This document shows positions 1 through 8,343 of a stretch of 21,357 nucleotides of DNA, one piece after another (position 1 is the first letter of the stretch; every line of letters begins with the position of its first letter). A program made the position numbers and the translations under genes. Under the pieces are notes generated by a model, which worked only from the letters and a program-made list of their open reading frames with translations, did not search any database and was not told the DNA's origin. Source of the stretch: a virus; the IMG/VR virus record IMGVR_UViG_3300021085_001839, positions 1 to 21,357 of that record, one strand, 5' to 3'.

Positions 1-1
1 T

Positions 2-1297
2 AAAGGTGCAGAAATTAAAATCACTGGAGAAACTATTTTCTTTGGTGGAGGCGGAGGTGGCTCAGGCTACTCAAACATCGGTGGCGATGGCGGCCTAGGT
101 GGAGGCGGTGGCGGAGCCGTTGGAACTACTTTTGGCGGCGTAGGATATAACAACGGCGCTAATGGACCGGGCGGCGGCACAAGTACTTGGGCTAACGTAC
201 CAGGCGGCAATGCTGGCGCAAACAGTGGTGGCGGAGGTGGTGGCGGAGCTCACTATAACTCCAACAACTACGGTGGTAACGGCGGATCAGGTATTGTTAT
301 TTTAAAATACAATACAACTAACCCAACAGAAGAAACAGCACAAGGTGCATTAAGAATAAACAGTAGCACTGGCGAACCTGAATTTTACAGTTCTGATGCT
401 ACATGGCAAAGTTTAGCAATACCATTTAAAGAAAGAACACATATTACAACTAATTATATGTTAGGTGGATATAAAAGTTCAAGTGCATGGAACAATGTTA
501 ATAGATGTGCTATATCAACAGACACAACAGTTAATTTAGGCGATAATTCATTAGAACGTTCATTTAACTATCAGTCAGGTGCATGTAGTAAAAACGTAGC
601 ATGGGTATTTGGTGCAGGTAACGGACACGCTGTAACATCAAATTATGTTATAGGATTTAACATGCGTACTGATCAACAGTACACTGGTACATTTGATAGA
701 AACCTAAGCGGTGGCAAATTGCAAGACGGTACTGTGTGGAAAGAACATTATATGGCATGGACGTCTGGAAGTTCAGAACTTGATAGATATAACATGCTTA
801 CTGAAACACAATCAACTGTAGGTATTGGTGCTCCTGGCGGATCTACTTCGCAAGCATGGGGTATGAGTTGGGAAAATGAAGGAATGTTTACTAGAAATAA
901 CGATGGTACATTGTTTGATTTTACTACTGAAACATATGGTACATGGAGTGGAACTTATCCAAGTAATCATCACCAACAAAAATCAATGAATAGTAAACTT
1001 AACTATTGCTGGGCAGGTAACGAAGGTGGGTATGCAAGTGGAGCAAACTTCCGTAGAACTAACTGGACTACTAGGTCAACAGCAAACACTTACGCTAAAC
1101 CAGTAAACGGTGGTGAAGAAAACTTTACAATGGGTCAAGACCATGCTTATCAGCTAGGCTGTTTTAATGGTGCTCAAAATAATTTAAGTTTCCGTTGGAA
1201 CTATTACACAGAGTCAGGCTTCCAAGGCGGAACATCTATGGAGCCAAAAGGAAAAGCAGGATCAAGTTCAGGATTAGGAGCATGGAGAGATAACTAA
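2..1297 (+). CDS. Glycine-rich fibre-like virion protein, C-terminal part (5' end outside window)
   Basis: The reading frame is open from base 2 to the TAA at 1295-1297, giving 431 visible residues, so the ATG at 458 is internal and not the start. Visible residues 1-100 are glycine-rich (long runs of Gly with Ser, Asn, Ala) and end in GGSGIVILKY, the typical close of glycine-rich domains in marine phage fibre proteins. A short linker follows (GALRINSSTGEPEFY...WQSLA), a motif common in marine fibre proteins. A Trp/Tyr/Asn/Gly-rich domain of about 290 residues ends the protein. This last domain is clearly homologous to most of the next gene, sharing GG(Y)..., TDTT and a GGEEN...GQD block. The role is probably host recognition or virion-surface structure. 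That is inferred from composition and neighbours, not from a recognised receptor-binding family. Confidence 0.75.
   Translation, partial: KGAEIKITGETIFFGGGGGGSGYSNIGGDGGLGGGGGGAVGTTFGGVGYNNGANGPGGGTSTWANVPGGNAGANSGGGGGGGAHYNSNNYGGNGGSGIVILKYNTTNPTEETAQGALRINSSTGEPEFYSSDATWQSLAIPFKERTHITTNYMLGGYKSSSAWNNVNRCAISTDTTVNLGDNSLERSFNYQSGACSKNVAWVFGAGNGHAVTSNYVIGFNMRTDQQYTGTFDRNLSGGKLQDGTVWKEHYMAWTSGSSELDRYNMLTETQSTVGIGAPGGSTSQAWGMSWENEGMFTRNNDGTLFDFTTETYGTWSGTYPSNHHQQKSMNSKLNYCWAGNEGGYASGANFRRTNWTTRSTANTYAKPVNGGEENFTMGQDHAYQLGCFNGAQNNLSFRWNYYTESGFQGGTSMEPKGKAGSSSGLGAWRDN
46..285 (+). repeat. Low-complexity glycine-codon tract
   Basis: This stretch is a run of GGN codons (mostly GGC, GGT and GGA) encoding the glycine-rich domain of the first gene. 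It is markedly richer in G than the AT-rich surroundings. It is a coding repeat, not a separate element, and a likely place for recombination between fibre genes. Confidence 0.7.
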
Positions 1298-2328
1298 TGG
1301 CTACATTTAAAAATACAAATATTAACGATACTGGACATTTAACACTACCAGGAAGTGGTGACGGCGATGCTCCTCAAAGCGGAGATATACGTTACAATGG
1401 TAACTTTGGCAGAGTAGAAGTATATCATGACAAAGACGGTGCGCAATGGACCAACATGGCTATACCTTTCCTTACTAGGCAAATTTTAACAGTAGGTTAT
1501 ATACACGGTGGATATGCAGCTAGTGTTGTTTGGGACGAAACAAACAAGTCAATGTTTGCTACAGATACTACACTTGACTTACCAGGCAAACAAGAAAAAG
1601 GCCACAACTACAAAGACAGTATGCACAACAGAGATTTGTGTTGGACTGTAGGCGGTGCGGCTAACGCTCACTGTGCAAGCTCAAATGGTATTACATGCTA
1701 CAATCACAGAACAGAGAATAATTTAACAAGTGGATATACTAGAACACACACTTGGAGCACCAACAACATTGGTATTATCCAGCAAGGATTAGAAACAGCA
1801 TGGATAACAGGTGGCGGTAGTAGTCAAATTAGACGTTTTAATATGATTACGCAAACACTTGGCGCACAACAAGGTAATTCAAGCACATCAGGCGGTATAT
1901 GGGGCATACAACACGAAAATTACGGTATTTGGTGTACTAATAACCAAGGCTTTAAATGGGCATCTGAACAACCTTATACACGTTCAGCGACATCACCACA
2001 AGGCGACAAACACCAACACTGTATGATGTTTAAGCATGCTAACATGGTAGGCGGACGTGAAGGCAACCCAAGTTCAAACTGGAGAGAAACAAACTTTTAT
2101 AGTGATACAACGCAAGACGTTATTGGTTCAAAAGGTTACTATGGCGGCGAAGAAAATATGCTCGCAGGTCAGGATTGGGGCTATGCTGTAGGTTGGTATC
2201 AAGGGTCACACGTTGTAAGTAGTGCAAAGTTTGTATATGCAACAAGATCAAGTGCCACTGGCGGCGCAAGTCTTAATGCTAAAGGAGTTAATGGTCAAAG
2301 TTCAGCAACGATGAGCTGGAGAGATTAA
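1297..2328 (+). CDS. Fibre-like protein, paralogue of the upstream gene's C-terminal domain
   Basis: This 343-residue protein begins at an ATG that shares its A with the upstream stop (TAATG), so translation is probably coupled. Residues 1-55 form a short head (MATFKNTNINDTGHLTLPG, then SGDIRYNGNFGRVEVY...QWTNMAIPF), like the linker in the preceding gene. The remaining residues align by eye with the preceding gene's C-terminal domain. Matches include HGGYAASVVW against GGYKSSSAW, TDTTLDLPG against TDTTVNLGD, GGEENMLAGQDWGYAVG against GGEENFTMGQDHAYQLG, and terminal SWRD against AWRDN. The pair looks like a tandem duplication that has diverged. The repeated short strands and many Trp and Gly residues would suit a beta-rich fold, perhaps a propeller, but no family is recognised. 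A virion-surface role is inferred. Confidence 0.75.
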   Translation: MATFKNTNINDTGHLTLPGSGDGDAPQSGDIRYNGNFGRVEVYHDKDGAQWTNMAIPFLTRQILTVGYIHGGYAASVVWDETNKSMFATDTTLDLPGKQEKGHNYKDSMHNRDLCWTVGGAANAHCASSNGITCYNHRTENNLTSGYTRTHTWSTNNIGIIQQGLETAWITGGGSSQIRRFNMITQTLGAQQGNSSTSGGIWGIQHENYGIWCTNNQGFKWASEQPYTRSATSPQGDKHQHCMMFKHANMVGGREGNPSSNWRETNFYSDTTQDVIGSKGYYGGEENMLAGQDWGYAVGWYQGSHVVSSAKFVYATRSSATGGASLNAKGVNGQSSATMSWRD

Positions 2329-2331
2329 CTT

Positions 2332-2339
2332 GGTAAATA
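2332..2339 (+). promoter_or_regulatory. Probable late promoter (GGTAAATA)
   Basis: GGTAAATA matches the T4-type late promoter octamer (TATAAATA) at TAAATA and fits the GATAAATA form found elsewhere in this window. By T4 spacing the transcript would start near 2345, about 25 nt before the ATG at 2370. AAGGAG at 2358-2363 provides the Shine-Dalgarno sequence. Confidence 0.5.
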
Positions 2340-2369
2340 TATACGTATATAACAACCAAGGAGTTTAAT

Positions 2370-3236
2370 ATGACAACAGACGTGCAAAATATTGACCGTA
2401 GAAAACAATATATGTCTGACCACAGATATCATAGTAAAATTAATACTGATGTATCTATGTTAGGAGATGTTGAAAAAGACGCAATCAGCTACGCAATCAA
2501 TAAGGAATGGACTAATCCAAAGTTCAAGTTGAGATGGTTTGTAGGTCAAGCTCAAATTACACCTTATAGTAAATTAAGACAGTATTTGCTTGAAATCAAA
2601 TCTAAAGAAGAATCAATTGAAAATATTGAATATGAAATTGCAAAATATGACGTAGAAGTTAGACGTTTTAAACGCATGGCAGAAGAAGCACACGACGAAT
2701 TAGACAGGGAACTAGCGTCAGTAGAATCATGGAATGCTGAACGTAATCACATTATGAGTAAACGTAGACTACAAGATTGGTATTTAGAAAGACAACACTT
2801 GCTTGATCTATTGCAAGAGTTTATTGAAAGCGATGAAGCACAATTACCAGATGGTAGCGGCCGCACATATATGGACATTCTAAATACAGACGAAGAAGAT
2901 ATTTATGAAGCACAATATTGGACCAACAGACTTGCAAAACAAGCTGCAACTGATATGATCTTTTATGGTCGCATTGGTACAGGTAATATGGATGCTATTT
3001 TAAGTGTTGGTTCAGAACAGCAGGCTGAAATACTGGCATTAACAATGAATTATAGTACACAATTACAGAGCTATAATTTACAGTTACAATCAGCAGCCGA
3101 AGAAAATTTAAAGCTACACGGTGGCGTAGATAATAAAGATCTTTTAGCACCTACTGATAAATACAGTAAGATAGAAAATCCAACATCAACAACCGGAGGC
3201 TCTGAGGAGACAATAAATGACATATATAATGTTTGA
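2370..3236 (+). CDS. Predicted coiled-coil phage protein, unknown function
   Basis: This is a 288-residue acidic, charged protein with no family that I recognise with certainty. The middle (about residues 70-160) is a long charged helix with heptad-like spacing (KSKEESIENIEYEIAKYDVEV, then a second segment to DLLQEFIES), so a coiled coil is likely. Residues 185-215 hold a tidier segment (YWTNRLAKQAATDMIFYGRIGTGNMDAIL). The C-terminus is polar and probably disordered. The start has AAGGAG at a 6-nt spacing and lies behind a probable late promoter, which suggests late expression and a structural or assembly role. There is no signal peptide or membrane segment. It overlaps the next gene by 20 nt. 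Confidence 0.75.
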   Translation: MTTDVQNIDRRKQYMSDHRYHSKINTDVSMLGDVEKDAISYAINKEWTNPKFKLRWFVGQAQITPYSKLRQYLLEIKSKEESIENIEYEIAKYDVEVRRFKRMAEEAHDELDRELASVESWNAERNHIMSKRRLQDWYLERQHLLDLLQEFIESDEAQLPDGSGRTYMDILNTDEEDIYEAQYWTNRLAKQAATDMIFYGRIGTGNMDAILSVGSEQQAEILALTMNYSTQLQSYNLQLQSAAEENLKLHGGVDNKDLLAPTDKYSKIENPTSTTGGSEETINDIYNV

Positions 3237-3750
3237 AACAGTAGCAAGCAATGATCCTAGACTTGTACCAGAAATAGAAATGATAGGCAATGACTGGCAT
3301 TTTACTTTTGCTAAAGTTACAGGCACTCCTCAAATTGATTGGTTAAACCCTACAACAATTACAAAGGAAATGTTTGATGCAAGAAACTTTACTAACTCAC
3401 TTGATGGTGAAGTTGGTATTATGAGATCAGTAACTGACCCTGCAGACATTATACAGCCAACAAGTTTTGGTGATAACGATTATGAAAAAGTTGCATACAG
3501 ACTTAATTCAATTGATGAATCAAACACTGTAGCATTGTTAAAAGCTCAAATGTTAAATTGGGCAGAAAATAACTTTGATGATGAATCGGGTCGTATTCAA
3601 ATTAGAGCGCAAGTTCCAGGGCTAAGAACATTAAAAGAAACACAAATGTATATGGCTACGTACTTTGAATGGGAGTGTGCGTACACACATCAACTAGATA
3701 AAGAACCTCAGTTTGAAACTAAGAAGTTTTCTCAAACATTATACGATTAA
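3217..3750 (+). CDS. Conserved-looking phage protein, unknown function
   Basis: This is a 177-residue acidic soluble protein that I do not recognise. Its ATG at 3217 lies inside the end of the preceding gene (20 nt overlap) and has GAGGAG 7 nt upstream. A second in-frame ATG at 3229 is possible but has no comparable ribosome site. Visible features are an aromatic N-terminal segment (IGNDWHFTFAKVTG), an acidic centre and a helical segment (NTVALLKAQMLNWAENNFDDE). There is no membrane segment or catalytic motif. Co-transcription with the coiled-coil gene from a late promoter points to a structural or assembly function, which is inference only. Confidence 0.7.
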   Translation: MTYIMFETVASNDPRLVPEIEMIGNDWHFTFAKVTGTPQIDWLNPTTITKEMFDARNFTNSLDGEVGIMRSVTDPADIIQPTSFGDNDYEKVAYRLNSIDESNTVALLKAQMLNWAENNFDDESGRIQIRAQVPGLRTLKETQMYMATYFEWECAYTHQLDKEPQFETKKFSQTLYD

Positions 3751-3754
3751 TCAC

Positions 3755-3783
3755 TTTACTTTTTAATTAAAAGGTGCTATAAT
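3755..3783 (+). promoter_or_regulatory. Possible sigma-70-type promoter for the halogenase cassette
   Basis: TTTACT (3755-3760) lies exactly 17 nt before TATAAT (3778-3783), giving 4/6 and 6/6 matches to consensus. If used, it would start the 3824-9731 cassette with host-type (early or middle) timing. It overlaps the 5' arm of the terminator hairpin, and AT-rich sequence yields chance TATAAT boxes, so confidence is moderate. Confidence 0.4.
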
Positions 3784-3809
3784 AAGTATAAAGTATAGTG
3801 CCTTTTTTT
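3769..3809 (+). terminator. Probable intrinsic terminator
   Basis: A 13-bp hairpin with two G-U pairs forms between 3769-3781 (AAAAGGTGCTATA) and 3794-3806, with a 12-nt loop. A run of T follows from 3803 to 3809. It lies 18 nt after the stop of the preceding gene and would close the 2370-3750 unit before the halogenase cassette. Confidence 0.6.
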
Positions 3810-3823
3810 ACGGAAAGAAATAG

Positions 3824-5539
3824 ATGAGAAAAATTTTTAGTATACCTCTAAATCCTAAGTTATCAAATGAACAGTATGTTGAGTTTGTTAATTTTATTGG
3901 AGAATACAAAGATCACATTAAAGATGTGTATTTTACATGCAGGATTGCTCCATTTGCACAAGATGCTATGGGCGATATTTTTGTACAAGATGATGATTAT
4001 CAACTTGCTATAGAACAAGCACTGTTTGTACAAAAACAAACAGGTGTTCCAGTAAGTGCTACATTTAATAATATTCAGGTTCCGCCTAGTCAAAAAAATC
4101 TAGATATTTTTATAAAAAACTTTAAACCTGTATATGATGCAGGAGTACGTGTTGCTACTATACCGCATACACATTGGATGGCTACAGGACAAATACAAAA
4201 AGCATTTCCGGAATTATATATAAAAAATACTATACTACGAGACGTAAGAATAGCGTCAGAAATTGTAAGTTTAGCAAAGTATGGGTTTGATTATATAAAC
4301 CTTGATAGAGATCTTATGCGTGATAGAGATACGCTATTACGTCTTAAAGAAGCAAAGGTGTGGATTAAAGAAAACTACGGCAAGGACATACACTACAGTC
4401 TTTTAGCAAATGAAGGTTGTAAAGGTAGTTGTCCAATGATGGTCGAACATTTTGAATACAATAATACTAGAGCAGGACAAGAAGCACAATATTTTAATAA
4501 TCCTATTAGTAGAGTAAGTTGTCCTAAATGGGACGTTGACGATCCTAGTATACATTTAAAGACAGCTAATATAACTCCGTGGAGAGAAGATTGGGAAGAA
4601 TACCTTAATGAATTAGGTATTGATGTATTTAAAATGCACGGTCGCGAAGCGGTTAGTAGACTATACGAAACTATGGATATTGTAAAACGCTGGGCAAATG
4701 GCGAAGCGTTACTGTATGATAACTTTGAACAATATTTAGAAAGCACAAACTTAAAAGATAAGCCTATTGATGCATGGCGTAAAAAAATTAAAAACTGTAA
4801 GTTTGATTGTTGGGAATGTCATTTTTGTGATGATATTTACAAGATTAAATCTAAAATTGAACATACTGATAAAGTTAAACATGTAGCAGAGAGCATACTA
4901 ATAAGTGGCGTACCAACAGTAAACACTCGTATACCTGGGCTTACAAGTCCGCGAGTTCAAACAGTATTAAATCATATTGCAAGTGGTTCTACACATTACA
5001 TGGAAGTAGGCGTAGCACAAGGAGCAACGTTCTGTGGTGCAATTAAAGACAACAATTTAAATGCTGTAGCAATTGACAACTGGCAGGAAAACATACAACC
5101 TGCTGATCCAAATGCACCTAAGTTACCGCATAATGAAAAACAAAACTTTTTAAATAATTTAGAATCTTATAAGCAGGATAATACTGTTGATGTAATTGAT
5201 AATGATTTATTTGAAGCTGATGTATCACAGTACAACCGTAAAATAGACATGTTCTTTTATGACGGGCCTCATGATGCAACAAGTACAGAACAAGCTGTAC
5301 TACATTATAAAGATGTATTTGCACAAGAAGCTGTATTAATATTTGATGATGCAAATTGGCAAGGAGTTGTCGAAGGCGCACGTAACGGAATAAACAAAGC
5401 AGGATTTGAAGTTGCATATGAAAAAATGTTGTTATGTGATGTAGAAGATTTAGAAAGTTGGTGGAATGGATTGTACATAGTTGTACTTTCTAAACCTAAA
5501 GAAGAATTAATATCAATTGAGGAAATAACAGAATGGTAA
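3824..5539 (+). CDS. Cysteine-rich (U32-like?) barrel fused to a class I SAM methyltransferase
   Basis: This 571-residue protein has two parts. Residues 1-345 look like an alpha/beta barrel with cysteines in metal-site arrangements: Cys39, Cys199-x3-Cys203 (NEGCKGSCP), Cys233 (RVSCPKWD), then a tight CKFDCWECHFC cluster (Cys325, 329, 332, 335). The order and context recall the Fe-S U32 proteins (UbiU/UbiV group), but this is a weak, from-memory resemblance. Residues 375-555 are a methyltransferase domain of the Methyltransf_24 kind. It shows the SAM motif MEVGVAQG (Glu394, Gly396, Gly400), AIDNW (Asp418), MFFYDGPHD (Asp480, His483) and VLIFDDANW (508-509). The gene has GGAAAG upstream and overlaps the halogenase gene by 7 nt. 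The substrate is unknown. Genes for modified metabolites or peptides often carry such enzymes beside halogenases and oxygenases. Confidence 0.7.
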   Translation: MRKIFSIPLNPKLSNEQYVEFVNFIGEYKDHIKDVYFTCRIAPFAQDAMGDIFVQDDDYQLAIEQALFVQKQTGVPVSATFNNIQVPPSQKNLDIFIKNFKPVYDAGVRVATIPHTHWMATGQIQKAFPELYIKNTILRDVRIASEIVSLAKYGFDYINLDRDLMRDRDTLLRLKEAKVWIKENYGKDIHYSLLANEGCKGSCPMMVEHFEYNNTRAGQEAQYFNNPISRVSCPKWDVDDPSIHLKTANITPWREDWEEYLNELGIDVFKMHGREAVSRLYETMDIVKRWANGEALLYDNFEQYLESTNLKDKPIDAWRKKIKNCKFDCWECHFCDDIYKIKSKIEHTDKVKHVAESILISGVPTVNTRIPGLTSPRVQTVLNHIASGSTHYMEVGVAQGATFCGAIKDNNLNAVAIDNWQENIQPADPNAPKLPHNEKQNFLNNLESYKQDNTVDVIDNDLFEADVSQYNRKIDMFFYDGPHDATSTEQAVLHYKDVFAQEAVLIFDDANWQGVVEGARNGINKAGFEVAYEKMLLCDVEDLESWWNGLYIVVLSKPKEELISIEEITEW

Positions 5540-7041
5540 AAAAGATAGTAATATTTGGCGGTGGAACTAGTGGCTGGCTAACAGCAGCATACCTAACTAA
5601 TAACTTAATTGATCCTGTTGAAATACAACTAATTGAAGATGCATCAAAAGGACCAATTGGAGTTGGAGAAGGAACACAGCCTCTTACAGCCTCTTTTTTA
5701 TATAAATGTGGAATAGAAGCAAAAGACTGGATGAAACCTAGTAATGCTTCATTTAAGTATGGAGTAGAATTAACAGGCTGGAACGATGAGCCGTATTTTG
5801 TAGATAATGATGTTGTTGATAATGTTTTACCTGCACCGCATTTACCAGTAAGCAAATACTTTGTAGACAAGCCTTACAGCGAATTCGCAAAATGGCATCC
5901 AGCATATAGACTAGCAAAAAACAATACAGCAACTAAAATTGACGATGCAACTGATATTAATTTTAACGTAGGTCTTGATAGTTATGGTGCTGTACATTTT
6001 AGTGCTTATGATATTATTGCTACTGTTAAAGACTTAATACTACATAAAATTAATTATGTTAATACTAAAATTACACAGATAGGTAGTGATGTAAATGGTA
6101 TTACAAAACTAATTGACGAAAACAATAACGAGTACACTGGTGATTTGTATATTGATTGTAGTGGATTTCAATCCTTGCTATTAGGAAAAACATTAAAAGA
6201 GCCTTTTATAAGTTATGACAAATGGTTAATAAATGATAGTGCTGTTGCAATGCCAACACAATATACTAATCCTGAAGAAGAATGTTTTCCGTATACAAAA
6301 GCAACTACAATGAAAGCAGGGTGGCGCTGGACTATTCCTACATACCATCGTGTTGGCAATGGATATGTATATAGTAGTAAACATATAACTCCAGAGCAAG
6401 CAGAAGCAGAATTGCGTGAAGCTATTGGAGAATATGATGCTCCTGCTAATCATTTAAAAATGCGTATAGGATCACATCAAAATATTTCTGTAAAAAATGT
6501 TATTGCTGTTGGACTAAGTGCCGGGTTTGTTGAACCGTTAGAAGCAACAGGCATCACATTTACTACAGCATTAGTTACATCTTTTGCAGACTTAATGAAT
6601 CGCACACGTAATGAATGGACTGAGCAACCACAATCAATGCTTAATCGAGGCTTCTATGAAATGAATATAGAAATCTTAACATTTATATTTGCACATTATT
6701 ACTTTAGTAATAGAAATGATACTCCGTATTGGCAAGAGATAAGATCACAAAGTTTAAATGACTTACCTGATGATGCACAAATGATGATGAGCCAATATTA
6801 TCCTAACATACCAGACTTTGTATTTTTTAGTCCTGGTAGTATGTTTAGTAGTATACAATGGTGGTCAATGTTGCATGCTGGCGGAGCATATCCAGATGCA
6901 AAATCTACTCTTACTGATAAGCAAAAACAATATGTAGAACACTTTATGAAAGTACAAGATCTACGTGTTGAAAGTTCAAAAGAATTATTTGGCAATCATT
7001 ATAAATTTTTAGATAAATGGTACAGTGAATGGAAAGAGTAA
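5533..7041 (+). CDS. Flavin-dependent (tryptophan-halogenase-family) halogenase
   Basis: This 502-residue protein is close to the usual family length and has the expected motifs in order. They are the FAD-binding GGGTSGW (residues 9-15), GVGEGT (43-48), the lysine in FKYG (Lys75, matching catalytic Lys79 of PrnA/RebH), the diagnostic WxWxIP (WRWTIP, 264-269) followed by YVYSS, and SAGFVEPLEATGI. The Glu of PLE (Glu337) matches the PrnA active-site glutamate. Known members use FADH2, oxygen and halide to make hypohalous acid that the lysine directs to an electron-rich substrate. A cyanophage member, VirX1, is known to favour iodination of varied substrates. No flavin reductase is encoded in the window, so host reductant would be needed. 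The ATG overlaps the upstream gene by 7 nt. The substrate cannot be predicted. Confidence 0.92.
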   Translation: MVKKIVIFGGGTSGWLTAAYLTNNLIDPVEIQLIEDASKGPIGVGEGTQPLTASFLYKCGIEAKDWMKPSNASFKYGVELTGWNDEPYFVDNDVVDNVLPAPHLPVSKYFVDKPYSEFAKWHPAYRLAKNNTATKIDDATDINFNVGLDSYGAVHFSAYDIIATVKDLILHKINYVNTKITQIGSDVNGITKLIDENNNEYTGDLYIDCSGFQSLLLGKTLKEPFISYDKWLINDSAVAMPTQYTNPEEECFPYTKATTMKAGWRWTIPTYHRVGNGYVYSSKHITPEQAEAELREAIGEYDAPANHLKMRIGSHQNISVKNVIAVGLSAGFVEPLEATGITFTTALVTSFADLMNRTRNEWTEQPQSMLNRGFYEMNIEILTFIFAHYYFSNRNDTPYWQEIRSQSLNDLPDDAQMMMSQYYPNIPDFVFFSPGSMFSSIQWWSMLHAGGAYPDAKSTLTDKQKQYVEHFMKVQDLRVESSKELFGNHYKFLDKWYSEWKE

Positions 7042-7604
7042 ACCTTTTTCGCTCTGACTTCTTTGTAGGCAGAGTAGGCAATGAAAATCAAATAGCTGAT
7101 CTTAGCAAACAAATGTTAGTATCACAAGAGTCTAATGCTGGTGCAATTGCTAATAGCAACGACGGATGTTGGCGAAGTACAGTTAAGTATGACAACATAG
7201 ATTGGCTTTTAGATGGAGTTAAGGTATTAACAGAGAATGCAATAGACTACTATTCATCTTTAGATTCAACGTTTAAGAACCATATAACTAAGAATCATAT
7301 TAGTATTGACTACTGGTCAAACATTAATAAACCTGCAAGTAGAAACGTGTTGCATAGTCATGTAGCAGATACTTTTGCAGCTGTTTATTATGTACAAGGT
7401 TCTAAGACAGGTCCTTTAAAATTTATAAATCCTGCAAATGTACTAAATGATTGCAATTCAGTAAGTCCGTTTGTACGTGAAGTATTAGTCCATCCACATG
7501 ATGGAGAATTAATATTATGGCCTGCATGGGTTCCTCATGAAGTCGAAGTAAATAAATCAAACAGAGATAGAATGAATATAGCATTTACAATACAGGTATC
7601 TTGA
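7029..7604 (+). CDS. 2-oxoglutarate/Fe(II)-dependent oxygenase
   Basis: This 191-residue protein fits the 2OG-FeII_Oxy_5-like family. Residues 106-122 read NVLHSHVADTFAAVYYV, matching the family pattern N..H.H......VYYV. His109 and/or His111 would provide the first iron ligands. PLKFINP follows, then GELILWPAWVPHEV with the distal ligand His170, and NRDRMNIAF where Arg181 would bind the 2-oxoglutarate carboxylate. Such enzymes hydroxylate or otherwise oxidise small molecules, amino acids or protein side chains. Phage members are common in marine T4-like genomes and their targets are mostly unknown. The gene starts 13 nt inside the halogenase gene, so the two are probably translated together and may act on one pathway. 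That link is inference. Confidence 0.85.
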   Translation: MERVNLFRSDFFVGRVGNENQIADLSKQMLVSQESNAGAIANSNDGCWRSTVKYDNIDWLLDGVKVLTENAIDYYSSLDSTFKNHITKNHISIDYWSNINKPASRNVLHSHVADTFAAVYYVQGSKTGPLKFINPANVLNDCNSVSPFVREVLVHPHDGELILWPAWVPHEVEVNKSNRDRMNIAFTIQVS

Positions 7605-8341
7605 TGTTTAAAAAGCAAGAAAAAATAGAATTTTTTAGTAAGATTGACGGGGTAGCAGACGCTTACCCTATTATTCCTGCTAATAAATTTAGGCCAAAAT
7701 GGATGTCTCGTTGTAAACAAAATTACATTGATAATAAAGATAGAAACTTGCCAAGTCATTTATATCAATGCCCGGGCATATTTGATCTATACAATTATGG
7801 ATTTATATTACCTTTATGGCACGATGTAATAATTAAGACACAAGGCGGACAGCCAGGATTTCAATATGTTAATCCAAGTGAAACATTATCTAAATTACTT
7901 GAAGGTGATCCTGTTACTAGTCAACCACCGGATATATCTAGATGGTTACCAAAAAGACCTCATAGCATCGAAGCTATAGTAAAATTTAATACTCCGTGGC
8001 ATGTAGTTACTCCTAAGAATGTTAAATTGTTAATTACACCAATTGCATATCCGGATACTTTTGAATTCGAATCTTCTATAGGCGTACTTGATCCTGCAAT
8101 TAATACAGAATTAAATATACAAGGATTTTGGAATGTTCCAAATGGTGAACGGAAGTTATCGGCAGGAACTCCAATAGCACATATTATACCGTTGACAGAG
8201 CAAAAGTATGATCATGTAATAAGAGAAATGACTCAAGAAGATTGGAAGTTTTTTAAAAAACGTTTGTTCTGGGGAACACATTCTTTTAAACATAAAAAGT
8301 CTTTAATGAAAGACATGTATAAAAAGCATTTTAGGAGATAA
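7604..8341 (+). CDS. Unknown protein of the halogenase cassette, paralogue of the 8750 gene
   Basis: This is a 245-residue protein from the ATG at 7604, which forms a TGATG overlap with the oxygenase stop. A TTG three bases upstream is a less likely start. It aligns by eye over its length with the protein at 8750-9514. Shared segments are the K(I/V)EF start, P(I/V)(I/V)PA.K, CPG......G(F/W)IL..W.D..(I/V)KT, TPW.V..PK...LL..P..YPD, and L(N)(I/V)Q..W followed by AGTP(I/L)A. The C-terminal half should be beta-rich. Its layout loosely resembles DUF6065-type proteins, but I cannot confirm membership. No catalytic motif or membrane segment is visible. The C-terminus is strongly basic (KHKKSLMKDMYKKHFRR). 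The position inside the cassette suggests a role with the halogenase and oxygenase, perhaps as a substrate-binding partner, which is speculative. Confidence 0.75.
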   Translation: MFKKQEKIEFFSKIDGVADAYPIIPANKFRPKWMSRCKQNYIDNKDRNLPSHLYQCPGIFDLYNYGFILPLWHDVIIKTQGGQPGFQYVNPSETLSKLLEGDPVTSQPPDISRWLPKRPHSIEAIVKFNTPWHVVTPKNVKLLITPIAYPDTFEFESSIGVLDPAINTELNIQGFWNVPNGERKLSAGTPIAHIIPLTEQKYDHVIREMTQEDWKFFKKRLFWGTHSFKHKKSLMKDMYKKHFRR

Positions 8342-8343
8342 TA

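Noticed and set aside
458-460. ATG at 458 as the start of the first gene
   Set aside because: The frame is open upstream to base 2 and encodes a coherent glycine-rich domain and a fibre linker, so the gene is simply cut by the window edge.
4393-4746. 117-residue minus-strand ORF opposite the methyltransferase fusion
   Set aside because: The forward frame has clear domains, and the reverse product looks like random Ser/Leu-rich antisense.
7601-7603. TTG start for the gene after the oxygenase
   Set aside because: An ATG directly follows at 7604 and gives the usual TGATG overlap.
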